The notes under the pieces: generated by a model
Told to the model about the DNA's origin: nothing
Database searches by the model: none
What the model saw: the letters and a program-made list of their open reading frames with translations, nothing else
Shown: positions 18,040 to 26,724 of the stretch, in pieces
Layout: the number at the start of each line of letters is the position of its first letter
Position numbering within the stretch: the first letter of the stretch is position 1
Origin: Spirochaeta isovalerica
GTDB taxonomy: Bacteria; Spirochaetota; Spirochaetia; DSM-2461
NCBI RefSeq assembly: GCF_014207565.1
Contig: NZ_JACHGJ010000001.1
Span: 186,001-250,000 of the forward strand
Direction: 5' to 3'
Length of the DNA stretch: 64,000 nt
Translations under genes and position numbers: made by a program

Positions 18040-18767
18040 TGATTAAAGCATATGGAGATACTATCAACGACGGAGCAGTTCAGCTTTCTTTTACTCTTCC
18101 TGTTCCATCGGGACCAAAAGCCGATGAAGCGGCCAGAATCTATGCGGGGAAATTGGGTTTTGAAGAGTGCGAAGTCGTGCACTCCAATCCCCTTGCGGAA
18201 GATTTCACTTTCTTTGTGGTTTACGGCAAAAGTCCCGTATCGGTTGATTTTTCCAAAGTTGTCGTTGAGGAAGTCGAAACCTCCATGGACTTCTATGAAG
18301 TGAATGATTTTATCAGGGACAGACTGGGGCGGAAAATCGTTGTTGTCGGAGCCTGTACCGGATCGGATGCCCATACCGTCGGAATCGATGCCATCATGAA
18401 TATGAAAGGTTACGATCAGCATTACGGTCTGGAGAGGTATCCGGAAATTGAAGCATACAATCTCGGTGCCCAGATTCCCAATGAAGAACTTATCGCTTTT
18501 GCAAAAAAAGTCCATGCCGACGCCATTCTGGTCTCCCAGATTGTAACCCAGAAAGAAGTTCATATACATAATATGACAAACTTCGTTGAGTTGATGGAAG
18601 CGGAAGGTCTTCGTGAGAAAACCGTTATCTGCGCAGGCGGTCCGAGAATCGGAAATAAGCTGGCTCTGGAAATAGGTTTTGATGCGGGTTTCGGACGAGG
18701 TTCCTACCCCGAGCATGTCGCATCCTTCATCGTGGAAAAGCTGGCAGAAAAGGAACATCGGGGCTGA
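18036..18767 (+). CDS. kamE: Beta-lysine 5,6-aminomutase, beta (cobalamin/PLP) subunit
   Basis: A 243-residue partner of KamD. The B12-binding motif DxHxxG is present as Asp111-Ala-His113-Thr-Val-Gly116. The PLP-binding lysine is Lys124 in MNMKGYD, exactly 11 residues after the cobalamin-coordinating His, the same spacing as His133/Lys144 in the clostridial enzyme. The C-terminal Rossmann-like domain includes the GSDAHT, SQIVTQKE and GGPR segments. The start is the first of two consecutive ATGs, overlapping the kamD stop. It is the last gene of the overlapping block; no terminator is visible in the 67 bp after it. Confidence 0.97.
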   Translation: MMIKAYGDTINDGAVQLSFTLPVPSGPKADEAARIYAGKLGFEECEVVHSNPLAEDFTFFVVYGKSPVSVDFSKVVVEEVETSMDFYEVNDFIRDRLGRKIVVVGACTGSDAHTVGIDAIMNMKGYDQHYGLERYPEIEAYNLGAQIPNEELIAFAKKVHADAILVSQIVTQKEVHIHNMTNFVELMEAEGLREKTVICAGGPRIGNKLALEIGFDAGFGRGSYPEHVASFIVEKLAEKEHRG

Positions 18768-18834
18768 AGAATTAATTCGCATTTCCGGGGATTTCGATTA
18801 AAATGGTATTAGCATAAAAGATTGGGAGAATGCT

Positions 18835-19833
18835 TTGCAGATTATATATGAAATCCTCGGTGAAATTGAAAAGGGTGCGTCGCTGGACGATATCCGGAAA
18901 CTTATCGAATATGGAAAAATAAAAAATCATACAAGTGAAGACGGAAAAACCATTCTCATGTCTGCCTGCCGATGGGGCCGGTTGGATCTTGTCGGATTTC
19001 TTCTTGAAGATGATGAAATCTTTATCGATCAGAAAGACCATTTCGGCAGGACTGCCCTGATGTTTGCCGCCGGCCATTGCCACGAAGAGATAGTCCGCTT
19101 TCTTATCGGTAAAGGGGCTAATATAAATCTTGAAAGCAAAAGGGGCTGGACTGTCCTGAAAAAAGCTGTCTCCGGCGGATCTCTGTCTATCGTCAGATAT
19201 CTGGTTGAAGAATGCAAAATGGATATCGGCAAGAAAAGCAACCGGGGGGCCGACCCGGTGTTCTATGCTGCAGAAAGCAATCATCTGGAAATCTTGAAAT
19301 ATTTCGTAGAGGAAAGAAAGGCTTCTGTAAATCAGATCGACCGTCACGGTTGCACCGTTCTCATGAGCGCCGCCCGCAGCGGCGCTGATCAGGTTGTAAG
19401 CTATCTTATTAACGAAGCTGGTGCCGATAGGGACATTCTTTGTCTCCGGGGGATGAACACCGTTATGCATGCCATTGAAGGCAATCAGCTTTCCACGGTC
19501 AGCCTTCTCCTTGATGAGCTGGGTTATAATAAAGATTATTCAGATGGTGACGGATGGAACTATCTCATTTTCGCTTCCATTCACGGGCATCTTGATATGG
19601 TAAAATATCTGGTTGAAGAGTGTGGGATTTCTGTCAATTCCATGAGCTTCAGCGGCAGTACCCCGGTCATGTACGCCTGTCTCGAGGGCCATCTCGATGT
19701 CATTAAATATCTGGTTGAAGAAAAAAAGGCCGATCTTTCCATCGTTAATAAGGATAAGCAGACGATTATGGATATAGCGGAAGAGAACCAGAACACTCAT
19801 GTTATCGACTATTTCAAGAGTTTTTCTCTTTAG
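18835..19833 (+). CDS. Ankyrin-repeat protein
   Basis: A 332-residue protein made almost wholly of ankyrin repeats, about nine units, recognisable by recurring G.T.LM.A (GKTILMSACRWG, GRTALMFAAGHC, GCTVLMSAARSG, GSTPVMYACLEG) and KYLVEE helix ends. The start is TTG at 18835, the only sensible start, with GGGAG at 18824-18828 in front. There is no signal peptide, so it is probably cytoplasmic and binds protein partners. It lies 67 bp after kamE on the same strand without a visible terminator, so it may be read from the lysine operon, but nothing in the sequence ties it to that pathway. Its 3' end overlaps the converging MFS gene by 20 bp. Confidence 0.9.
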   Translation: MQIIYEILGEIEKGASLDDIRKLIEYGKIKNHTSEDGKTILMSACRWGRLDLVGFLLEDDEIFIDQKDHFGRTALMFAAGHCHEEIVRFLIGKGANINLESKRGWTVLKKAVSGGSLSIVRYLVEECKMDIGKKSNRGADPVFYAAESNHLEILKYFVEERKASVNQIDRHGCTVLMSAARSGADQVVSYLINEAGADRDILCLRGMNTVMHAIEGNQLSTVSLLLDELGYNKDYSDGDGWNYLIFASIHGHLDMVKYLVEECGISVNSMSFSGSTPVMYACLEGHLDVIKYLVEEKKADLSIVNKDKQTIMDIAEENQNTHVIDYFKSFSL

Positions 19834-21001
19834 TCATAATCCTGAAGCTATAATAAAACACACTGATTAACGAACCTGTTATAGCCATAATCAGAAAAGC
19901 CGTGTTCAAACTGAAGGTTTCACCCAGCCAGCCTATCAGGGGAAAAAGAGCAATCATGAAAAAGCTGAAGATCATGCTCTGGAAGGATAACACTGTCGCT
20001 CTGTATTCCTGTGGAATCAGTCTGTTTATGTAATGACTGATAGCCACCAGCAGCAGACCTTCCATAAAACCTATGACCAGGTAGAAAGGAAACTTCCAGG
20101 GGCTGAGAGCTATACCCCAGAGGGACATAAGGAGAAAAAGGGGAAGAATGAGAATCAATTTTCTTTCTCCGCCCATCTTTTGTTCTATCTTTTGTGCAAA
20201 AAGGCTGGTTAGTCCCGACAGAAGGGAAGCTCCGGCAAAAACAGCGCCTATATGAAACTCAGAAAACCCGATGTTTTTCCAGTAATTCTGAAGATAAAAG
20301 AATAAGCTCACTGTAAATGAGAAAATCAATTCGGAAAAGATTAAATAAAAAGCAATTTGTCTCCGCGACTTTACGACTTTCAAGCTTTCCAGGGTTTGCT
20401 TTTTTAACTTCTTGATCCAATGAAGGCCTTCTATACTTTTGATTTCCTGATGGACTATCGGTTCCCTGAAGCTGAATGCCGTTAAGAGAGACAGAATGAC
20501 GACAGTGATAGAGAGAGCGAAAACCAGATCATATCCCCTTGTTGCAAGAAACCCTCCGACCAGAAGAGCTAAAATACTCGAAGCCTGTATGATGAATTCC
20601 TTGATACCGAGGATTTTCATGTACCGGGATTCCCGTGTCTTCATATCGAGAGAGTCGTAGAGAAGCGCCTCTCCGGCTCCGGATTCAAGATTGTAGCCGA
20701 TGGCGCAGAGAACGAAGCCCAATAGCTGGAAAGCAAATCCTGTAGCCAGAAAGAGTATGAAAAGACTGGACAGGTAAAAAACACGGCCGAGAATCCGTGA
20801 CGCTTTGCGGCTCCAGAGATCGGCTACGGCACCAGTCGGGATTTCCATGAGAAAGGATGTGATGTGAAACGAACTCTCGAGCATGCCCAGCTCTATGAGA
20901 GAAAATCCTCTCATGGCCAGATAGATCATCCAGATTCCTCTTGTTAAATCCAGATTGTAGAAAGAGATGAACAGATATTCCTTTTTTATATTAGCTTCCA
21001 T
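19814..21001 (-). CDS. Major facilitator superfamily transporter
   Basis: A 395-residue integral membrane protein with about 12 hydrophobic segments. The loop after TM2 reads GAVADLWSRKASRILGR, the classical MFS G-x-x-x-D-x-x-x-R-K-x loop. The overall pattern resembles drug/metabolite proton antiporters, but the substrate cannot be read from the sequence. It starts at ATG 21001 with an AGGAAG site located directly in the tail of an intrinsic terminator, so its expression may be controlled by that hairpin. The 3' end overlaps the ankyrin gene tail to tail by 20 bp. Confidence 0.9.
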   Translation of the reverse strand: MEANIKKEYLFISFYNLDLTRGIWMIYLAMRGFSLIELGMLESSFHITSFLMEIPTGAVADLWSRKASRILGRVFYLSSLFILFLATGFAFQLLGFVLCAIGYNLESGAGEALLYDSLDMKTRESRYMKILGIKEFIIQASSILALLVGGFLATRGYDLVFALSITVVILSLLTAFSFREPIVHQEIKSIEGLHWIKKLKKQTLESLKVVKSRRQIAFYLIFSELIFSFTVSLFFYLQNYWKNIGFSEFHIGAVFAGASLLSGLTSLFAQKIEQKMGGERKLILILPLFLLMSLWGIALSPWKFPFYLVIGFMEGLLLVAISHYINRLIPQEYRATVLSFQSMIFSFFMIALFPLIGWLGETFSLNTAFLIMAITGSLISVFYYSFRIMTKEKNS

Positions 21002-21010
21002 ATCTTCCTG

Positions 21011-21041
21011 AAAAAAAACTCTACCGGCCCATCCGGTAGAG
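21011..21041 (-). terminator. Perfect hairpin with U-tract directly upstream of the MFS gene
   Basis: Reading the minus strand, CTCTACCGG (21041-21033), a 5-nt loop and CCGGTAGAG (21027-21019) form a perfect 9-bp stem followed by eight T. It could end transcription of the upstream membrane-protein gene (stop at 21129). The MFS ribosome-binding site and start codon begin immediately after the T-tract, 10-18 bp downstream, so it may also act as an attenuator for the transporter. Confidence 0.85.
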
Positions 21042-21060
21042 TGAGTAAGGATTAGAAATC

Positions 21061-21089
21061 AGTAAATTGTTTTAAATAAAATTTGTAAA
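21061..21089 (-). promoter_or_regulatory. Candidate promoter for the MFS gene
   Basis: On the minus strand TTTACA (21089-21084), a 17-bp spacer and TTTACT (21066-21061) lie in the very AT-rich 90 bp between the membrane-protein stop and the hairpin. Initiation would be near 21054, so the hairpin at 21041-21019 would form about 13 nt into the transcript. The AT-richness makes chance matches likely. Confidence 0.3.
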
Positions 21090-21128
21090 TGTTTTTTTTA
21101 AATTATTTTCTTAAATTAGTATTTATTT

Positions 21129-21770
21129 CTAAGTTTTTTGTTTCCTGCCGCTCAAAGCGAGGAGCAGGCCCAATGCGATTGACAATAGGGCTGCAAATAA
21201 AGTTCGGTATTGGGTCGGGAGCAGAAACGTGACCGTATGAGCCGGAATCCAGAAAAAAGGGATGGTTTTGGCAAAAACAAAAGACCACATTTTTTCCCAG
21301 TCCGCTTCTTTTAACAGGCTCAATGGAGAGAACGTCGACAATTTGAAGATCCCCGATCCCTTACTGATATGTAAATCTGTCAGATGATGTGTGAGCATCA
21401 TGAGCGGCGCGAAGATCACATTCATCAGCAGAGAAATAAGAAATGCTGTGAAGAAACGATTCTCAACCATGGGGAAAAGGGCTGGCACGCCATGGGAAAA
21501 AATTCCGAAAGCCATATAGATAAATACGCCCAGAAAACCCCAGATAATCATTTTAGGCAGAAGGCCGAAGTCTTTTTCCAGATAAGTGCCCTTCTTGATT
21601 CTGAGAACCAGCATTTCACCGGACGTAGCCAGCACGGCAAATTTAAGAAAAGATATAAGGGCGGGAAGTTTGTTATAAGCCTGAAGATATAAGTCTCTGG
21701 TTGGTTCGTATATAAAGAAAAAGGCAATTAGTATGCCGAACAGCGCGGCCGCAAGATCGCTTCCCTTCAT
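21129..21770 (-). CDS. Small multi-pass membrane protein, Mpv17/PMP22-like
   Basis: A 213-residue protein starting at the ATG at 21770, which is preceded by a strong GGGAGG site (21775-21780); a longer frame to 21821 has no such site. Four or five hydrophobic segments are visible. The C-terminal part, with PFFWIPAHTVTFLLP followed by QYR and a final membrane helix, resembles the conserved C-terminal signature of the Mpv17/PMP22 family (W-P-x-x-x-x-x-F-x-x-x-P-x-x-x-R). Those are membrane channel-like proteins of uncertain function. The similarity is distant and the function is unknown. A terminator follows at 21041-21011. Confidence 0.7.
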   Translation of the reverse strand: MKGSDLAAALFGILIAFFFIYEPTRDLYLQAYNKLPALISFLKFAVLATSGEMLVLRIKKGTYLEKDFGLLPKMIIWGFLGVFIYMAFGIFSHGVPALFPMVENRFFTAFLISLLMNVIFAPLMMLTHHLTDLHISKGSGIFKLSTFSPLSLLKEADWEKMWSFVFAKTIPFFWIPAHTVTFLLPTQYRTLFAALLSIALGLLLALSGRKQKT

Positions 21771-21884
21771 AAATCCTCCCTGAATGTAGATCATTGTTGA
21801 TCTGTTTATTGCAGATGTCAAGGAAAAAAATGCAGAAAAAAGAGGATAGCGAAAATTGGATAGATAATTATTACGAAATACGAA

Positions 21885-23207
21885 TTACTCGGAAATGACT
21901 CTTTCTATTTCTCTGATAAAAGGTGCTTCGGCAGACAATCGGGAAATCATTTTACGGAATACACGTTCATTTGCCTGACTGTAAGTCAGTCCGCCGTCTT
22001 TAAACAGTTCTGTTTCGTATTCATAGAGTACGGTGCTATCCTTTCTCAAGCTGATGTGTCCTCGTAAACCCGCCATAAGCGGTGCGTTTTCAAGAACCTG
22101 AGGAAATTCGGAATAGGTCAGAGTGAAAATCAGTGAAAAGTCAGAACTGTTGCGATCGTCTGCGATCTCAAAAATACGGTTCTCGCCGCTGAATATGGCT
22201 CTTATACTGTTTTCTGTAGAAATCGTTGTTTCCTTGTTCGATTCGACAGAGAGGAATATCCGGGAAGAGAGCACAGTGATTTCCCGGATTGTTTCATCCC
22301 GGAAAAAAGCTTTGCTGTACATATTTTCCATGGGAAAACCAAACCTGTCGAAATCAATGATGATTTTTATACTGTTGGCTCCGGTCTGAAGCATATCGCT
22401 GCCAAGCGCTATGCGGGCCGTGCCGTTTATATCGGTTTGGCTGTACAGAAATCCTGTTAGGGAATTTTCTATTTTTAAAGGCAGCTTCCCTGGATAATTT
22501 TCTCCTGACCGGCAGGAAATGATTAGTTCCGCTCCCTTATTCAAAGTCGTTTCTCTCTCCTGTGATTTACCGTCTATTTCGATTGATGTTCCCAGACGGT
22601 AAATCTCAGAGAGTATGAAATCATTTATATTGCCGGTATAGACTCCTCCGATTGATCCGGAAAGTACCATTCCATAAGGAGACGTTACAAGCACCTGTGC
22701 TGCGGTTGCCAACAGATTGAATTTATCGGCTGTTGTCCGGGCAGGTGTAAAATAATCATCCTTGAGAATCTGCTGGATCCTCTGAAGCAGCTGGGAAGTT
22801 TCTTCTTCCTGTATCTGCATCCAACGGTTTTTATTCAGCCTCACATAAACCCAGAATCCCTGTTTTTCCGAATACCATGTATCGACGATCTCCCATTCTT
22901 TCAGATTCTGTTCAACCGATTGATTCAGTTTCTCATAAAAAGCGCTTCGGGTATTTCCATTGCCTCTGTCTTCTGTTTCAATTATTGTTTCAGCGGAAAT
23001 GCTTGTCGATATCTCCGCTGCGAGATTCATTCTTGCCTGAGCCAGAGCCCGTTGGTAATCATCGGAACGGTTTCCGAGGTTGGACGATCCGATTCCCGTG
23101 TAGAATTCCGGGGAATAGGGGAAACTGTCGACCCAGGCCGGAGCGTTCTGAGGACTTGCAGAGAAGATAACAGCAATGAAAAATGACAGATAGAGAAAAT
23201 GTTTCAT
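21885..23207 (-). CDS. LPP20-domain secreted protein
   Basis: A 440-residue protein with an N-terminal signal peptide (hydrophobic residues 4-17, then SASPQNAPAW). The first 130 residues match the LPP20/DUF400-type pattern found in envelope proteins: WVDSFPYSPEFYTGIG, then a long helix ALAQARMNLAAEISTSIS and a strand pair around EIVDTWYSEK and FWVYVRLNKNRW. The remainder is beta-rich with no family I recognise. It has no lipobox cysteine, so it is probably periplasmic. It stands alone, 49 bp downstream of ribH. The start codon has no evident ribosome-binding site (see the promoter entry). Confidence 0.8.
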   Translation of the reverse strand: MKHFLYLSFFIAVIFSASPQNAPAWVDSFPYSPEFYTGIGSSNLGNRSDDYQRALAQARMNLAAEISTSISAETIIETEDRGNGNTRSAFYEKLNQSVEQNLKEWEIVDTWYSEKQGFWVYVRLNKNRWMQIQEEETSQLLQRIQQILKDDYFTPARTTADKFNLLATAAQVLVTSPYGMVLSGSIGGVYTGNINDFILSEIYRLGTSIEIDGKSQERETTLNKGAELIISCRSGENYPGKLPLKIENSLTGFLYSQTDINGTARIALGSDMLQTGANSIKIIIDFDRFGFPMENMYSKAFFRDETIREITVLSSRIFLSVESNKETTISTENSIRAIFSGENRIFEIADDRNSSDFSLIFTLTYSEFPQVLENAPLMAGLRGHISLRKDSTVLYEYETELFKDGGLTYSQANERVFRKMISRLSAEAPFIREIERVISE

Positions 23208-23213
23208 ATCATT

Positions 23214-23242
23214 ATCTTATGTCAAAAATCGGGGCTTATCAA
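23214..23242 (-). promoter_or_regulatory. Candidate promoter of the LPP20-type gene
   Basis: On the minus strand TTGATA (23242-23237), a 17-bp spacer and TAAGAT (23219-23214) lie between ribH and the LPP20-type gene. The expected start of transcription falls at or within a base or two of the ATG at 23207, implying a leaderless or nearly leaderless mRNA. Confidence 0.4.
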
Positions 23243-23256
23243 TCTCGGTTTAAGAT

Positions 23257-23715
23257 TTAAAGCTTCCCTGTAAGATCCGCCATTTCAATAGCTGACATAG
23301 CAGCGTCCCAGCCTTTATTGCCCGCTTTGGTTCCGGCTCTCTCCAGCGCCTGCTCGATGTTCTCCGTTGTCATGATGCCGTTTATTACGGGAACTCCTCT
23401 GCCCAGTGAAATTGTGGCCAGCCCTTTGGCCGATTCTGATGCCACAATATCGAAATGGGCGGTCGCTCCACGGATAACTGCTCCCAGAGCGATAACTGCG
23501 TCGTATTTTCCCGAAGCGGCCAGCTTATCGGCGGCCAGAGGAATTTCAAGGGCGCCCGGTACTTTCACGAGATCAATGTCCTTTTCTTTCGCGCCATGCC
23601 GCAAGAGACAGTCCATTGCTCCCTCCTGTAATTTTCCTGTTATCAAATCATTAAAACGGGATACGACGATGGCGAATTTCCTGCCACTGCCTGTTAGATG
23701 TCCTGAGATTTCCAT
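23257..23715 (-). CDS. ribH: 6,7-dimethyl-8-ribityllumazine synthase
   Basis: A 152-residue protein of usual length that condenses 5-amino-6-ribitylaminouracil with 3,4-dihydroxybutanone 4-phosphate, the penultimate step of riboflavin synthesis (EC 2.5.1.78). Visible are the VSRFNDLI substrate strand, the VPGALEIPL loop, [12 protein letters not shown] with the catalytic His, and [17 protein letters not shown]. It forms icosahedral or pentameric shells in other bacteria. It is the last gene of the rib operon; the start overlaps the ribBA stop by 1 bp (TAATG). Confidence 0.97.
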   Translation of the reverse strand: MEISGHLTGSGRKFAIVVSRFNDLITGKLQEGAMDCLLRHGAKEKDIDLVKVPGALEIPLAADKLAASGKYDAVIALGAVIRGATAHFDIVASESAKGLATISLGRGVPVINGIMTTENIEQALERAGTKAGNKGWDAAMSAIEMADLTGKL

Positions 23716-24914
23716 TAAATAGCCTCCCTAATTTCCAGAATATGCTTCATTCTTTCTTTCTTTGTTTCCAGGTAATATCTGCTGTAAGGTGTCGCTGTGC
23801 TTTCCAGAGGAATCCTTCTGTTCACTTTGATACCCGATTGAATCAATCCTTCGACTTTCAAAGGATTGTTCGTCAGCAGTTCCACTTCTTTGATTCCCAG
23901 TTTTTTCAGAATATGAGCCGCATCTTCGTAATTCCTTTCATCAGGTGAAAAACCGAGCTTGATATTGGCATCCACCGTGTCGCAACCAGCTTCCTGCAGC
24001 CTGTAGGCTTTCATTTTATTGACGAGACCGATTCCTCGGCCTTCCTGCCTCATGTAGAGCAGGATGCCTCTTTTCTCGTTGAGTATTTCCAGAGCTTTCT
24101 TAAGCTGATTTCCGCAGTCACACCTCTGGGATCCGAAGATATCGCCGGTAAGACATTCGCTGTGAAGTCTGACTGTTATAGGACCGGACAAATCGGCCTG
24201 TTTATGGACAAGAGCAATATGCGGCATATGTTCGGATAGACCGGAAGAGAAGCAGTAAAGTTCAAAAGTACCCTTATCGGTCGGTAGAAAGACAGGCTCT
24301 TCTTCTTTACTGTAAAAAAACTCTTCCATCTCTTCTATCGAAATAAGCGGCAGATTGTGTGTGCGGGCGAAAGCCTCCAGGTCTTTTCCTCTGGTCATCG
24401 TACCGTCATCGCTCATGATTTCGCAGATAACTCCCGAAGGATGGTGACCGACGTACCGGCTTATTTCCACAGCGGCTTCCGTATGACCCTTTCTTTCTTT
24501 AAGTCCTCCCTCCGCTGCTATCAGCGGAAAAAGGTGTCCGGGACGGAGCAGGTCAGCCTCCTCGCTTTGACAGTTAATAATAGTCTGGATTGTCAAAAGT
24601 CTGTCAAAAGCTGAAATCCCCGTTGTCGTTCCCTCCGCAGCATCGACTGAAATCGTAAAGGCAGTTGAATACTGACTGCTGTTCGAACGGCTCATGAGTG
24701 GAAGATTCAGTCTTTCCGCGGTCGATTTCTCTATGGGAAGACAGATCAATCCTCTTCCGTACTTCGCCATGAAAGAAATCTGATCTACGGTAATGCATTG
24801 CGCTGATACCATCAGATCTCCTTCGTTCTCTCTTTCAAAATCATCTGTTACGATGATCATCCCGCCGGAACGGTAATGTTCCAACGCGCTTTCAATCCTC
24901 TTTTTCACATTCAT
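23715..24914 (-). CDS. ribBA: Bifunctional 3,4-dihydroxybutanone 4-phosphate synthase / GTP cyclohydrolase II
   Basis: A 399-residue fusion. Residues 1-200 are RibB, with FERENEGDL (acid and metal site) and the GHTEAAVE region; residues 205-399 are RibA, with the zinc cysteines in [17 protein letters not shown] and the RQEGRGIGL nucleotide loop. It supplies both precursors of riboflavin from ribulose 5-phosphate and GTP. I place the start at 24914 because it forms an ATGA overlap with ribE and has a GGGGA site 8 nt ahead; a start at 24929 would add five residues without a site. Confidence 0.97.
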   Translation of the reverse strand: MNVKKRIESALEHYRSGGMIIVTDDFERENEGDLMVSAQCITVDQISFMAKYGRGLICLPIEKSTAERLNLPLMSRSNSSQYSTAFTISVDAAEGTTTGISAFDRLLTIQTIINCQSEEADLLRPGHLFPLIAAEGGLKERKGHTEAAVEISRYVGHHPSGVICEIMSDDGTMTRGKDLEAFARTHNLPLISIEEMEEFFYSKEEEPVFLPTDKGTFELYCFSSGLSEHMPHIALVHKQADLSGPITVRLHSECLTGDIFGSQRCDCGNQLKKALEILNEKRGILLYMRQEGRGIGLVNKMKAYRLQEAGCDTVDANIKLGFSPDERNYEDAAHILKKLGIKEVELLTNNPLKVEGLIQSGIKVNRRIPLESTATPYSRYYLETKKERMKHILEIREAI

Positions 24915-25558
24915 TGTCCATATCCCCATTGTGTCAGTTGATTTGTAGAAATATCTGTTTTCATTTGATAACTCATCAAATTCTCCACATATCGTCCAAG
25001 CATATCCGTTTCAATATTGACGCGGTCCCTGTTTTTACGGATGGCCAGAGTTGTTTTTTCATAAGTATGAGGAATAATCTGCAGTTGAATCCTATTGGTT
25101 TTTCTCTCTGCGCTGGCTATTGTCAGGCTGATTCCATCCACAGCAATCGAACCTTCGTCAATCATGTACTTCATCAATACTGAGGGGACGTCTAGAGTCA
25201 ATCGATACATTTCTCCCTCCTTCCTTATGTTTCTTATTTCCGCTGTTCCATTGACATGCCCCTGAACAAGATGGCCGCCAAGACGTTCACCAAGAGCCAT
25301 AGCCCTTTCCAGGTTGACGATCTCTCCTGTTTTCATGGATCCGGCATTTGTCTTTCTGAGAGTTTCTGCGGAAATATCTGTTACAAAAAATGAGCCTCCC
25401 ATGTCCGTAACTGTCTGGCAGATCCCGTTAACACTGATGGAATCGCCTATCTTTGTGTTCTCAAGAACCATATGGGCCTGATAAGATGCTTTCAATCCCA
25501 TGCTGACCCTGGACAGTGTGAGCACAGTACCTGTTTCCTCTATCAATCCTGTAAACAT
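24911..25558 (-). CDS. ribE: Riboflavin synthase, alpha chain
   Basis: A 215-residue protein starting with the diagnostic MFTGLIEETG and showing the internal duplication of two lumazine-binding barrels: first half SVNGICQTVTD, second half AVDGISLTIAS, each followed by the P-H-T or S-A-E-T-L segment. It dismutates two 6,7-dimethyl-8-ribityllumazine molecules to riboflavin (EC 2.5.1.9). Its ATG directly follows the ribD stop, with a GGAGG site inside the end of ribD, so translation is coupled. Length is normal. Confidence 0.96.
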   Translation of the reverse strand: MFTGLIEETGTVLTLSRVSMGLKASYQAHMVLENTKIGDSISVNGICQTVTDMGGSFFVTDISAETLRKTNAGSMKTGEIVNLERAMALGERLGGHLVQGHVNGTAEIRNIRKEGEMYRLTLDVPSVLMKYMIDEGSIAVDGISLTIASAERKTNRIQLQIIPHTYEKTTLAIRKNRDRVNIETDMLGRYVENLMSYQMKTDISTNQLTQWGYGQ

Positions 25559-26635
25559 TCAAAACCTCCATCCGTGAAAGACTGTTTGATTGTTGATCAT
25601 CTCGAATTCTGTTTTTCCGAATCTCAGAGATTGATTCATCAGACCTGTCTGCAGGTTTCCCACGGCATCGATTCCCGTTCCGCATATCAGAGGAGCCGTG
25701 TAGATTGATAAGCGGTCATAAGCCTGTTGTTGCAGAAATGATGTGTATACCGCCTTTCCTCCTTCAACAAAAACGGAACAGATTCCCTTTCTGTAAAGCC
25801 TTTGGAGAAGATGCGGGAGATCTGTGAACTCCAGAACTTCTATTCCTTTTTCAGTAAAATAAAGCTTTTTCTTTTTCCGGCTGTCAGGACTGGTGACTAC
25901 AATGGTCCGGGTCCTGTCATCGTCGCTGAATATCTCCCGTTCTTGAGGGAAGTCGAGCGATCTGCTGAGAACTATTCTTATGGGATTTTTCCCCATATCA
26001 ATAAGTCGCGAATTCAGTTTGGGGTTATCTGCCCGGACTGTGCCGGCTCCGACCAGAACGGAATCATATAGGGACCGGTACCGATGTACATCTCTTCTGG
26101 CATCTTCATCGGTAATCCACTTGGAATCGCCTCCCGATGTAGCAATTCTCCCATCCAGAGTCTGGGCTATTTTCAAATGAACAAATGCCCTCTGTTCCTT
26201 CTGGTTTACATTGAAAACTTCATTGAGCTTTTCCGCTTCATCTTTCAAAAGTCCTTCTCTGACAGTAATTCCCCGGGATTTCAGTCTGGCGACCCCCATA
26301 CCGTTTACATGCGGATTGGGATCATTTGCGGCAATCACGACTTCCCTGATTTTTTCCGCAATGATTCTGTCGGTACAGGGCGGTTGTCGTTTTCCTGGAT
26401 AAACGGTACAGCAGGGTTCGAGAGTGCAGAAGAGTGTCGCACCCGAAACAGATTCGGAAGCATTCTCTATAGCATCGATTTCAGCATGAAGAGATCCCGG
26501 TCCTCTGTGACAACCTTCCCCGATAATTCTTCCATTTTTTACCAGTACAGCTCCGACTGCTGGATTGGGAGAGACCGATCCTATGGCGAGAGATGCCAGT
26601 TCCAGAGCCCTTGTCATAAAGTTTTGGTGGTTCAT
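25559..26635 (-). CDS. ribD: Bifunctional diaminohydroxyphosphoribosylaminopyrimidine deaminase / reductase
   Basis: A 358-residue fusion catalysing the second and third steps of the pathway. Residues 1-145 are a zinc cytidine-deaminase fold with HAE (in GSLHAEID) and the cysteine pair in EPCCTVYPGKRQPPC. Residues 148-358 are the DHFR-like reductase, starting at VHLKIAQTLDGRIA, with the LVGAGTVRADNP and VFVEGG motifs. It is the first gene of ribD-ribE-ribBA-ribH, and its ribosome-binding site (GGGGGATAA, 26644-26636) can pair with an upstream C-run, giving a translational control point downstream of the FMN riboswitch. Confidence 0.97.
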   Translation of the reverse strand: MNHQNFMTRALELASLAIGSVSPNPAVGAVLVKNGRIIGEGCHRGPGSLHAEIDAIENASESVSGATLFCTLEPCCTVYPGKRQPPCTDRIIAEKIREVVIAANDPNPHVNGMGVARLKSRGITVREGLLKDEAEKLNEVFNVNQKEQRAFVHLKIAQTLDGRIATSGGDSKWITDEDARRDVHRYRSLYDSVLVGAGTVRADNPKLNSRLIDMGKNPIRIVLSRSLDFPQEREIFSDDDRTRTIVVTSPDSRKKKKLYFTEKGIEVLEFTDLPHLLQRLYRKGICSVFVEGGKAVYTSFLQQQAYDRLSIYTAPLICGTGIDAVGNLQTGLMNQSLRFGKTEFEMINNQTVFHGWRF

Positions 26636-26639
26636 TTAT

Positions 26640-26668
26640 CCCCCGATTAAAAAATCAGACGCCGGGGG
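26640..26668 (-). promoter_or_regulatory. Hairpin that can hide the ribD ribosome-binding site
   Basis: On the minus strand CCCCCG (26668-26663) is exactly complementary to CGGGGG (26645-26640), which contains the ribD ribosome-binding purines. The loop is 17 nt. It lies just downstream of the riboswitch terminator, so initiation could be blocked even in transcripts that pass the terminator. Confidence 0.45.
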
Positions 26669-26669
26669 T

Positions 26670-26701
26670 AAAAAAGAAAACCCCCTGACGGAATCAGGGG
26701 G
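26670..26701 (-). terminator. Riboswitch-controlled intrinsic terminator of the rib operon
   Basis: On the minus strand CCCCCTGA (26701-26694 complement), a 5-nt loop and TCAGGGGG form an 8-bp stem followed by TTTTCTTTTTT. It lies 24 nt after the FMN aptamer, the usual place for the terminator that forms when FMN is bound. Confidence 0.9.
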
Positions 26702-26724
26702 TGTATTGATATCATAAACGATTC

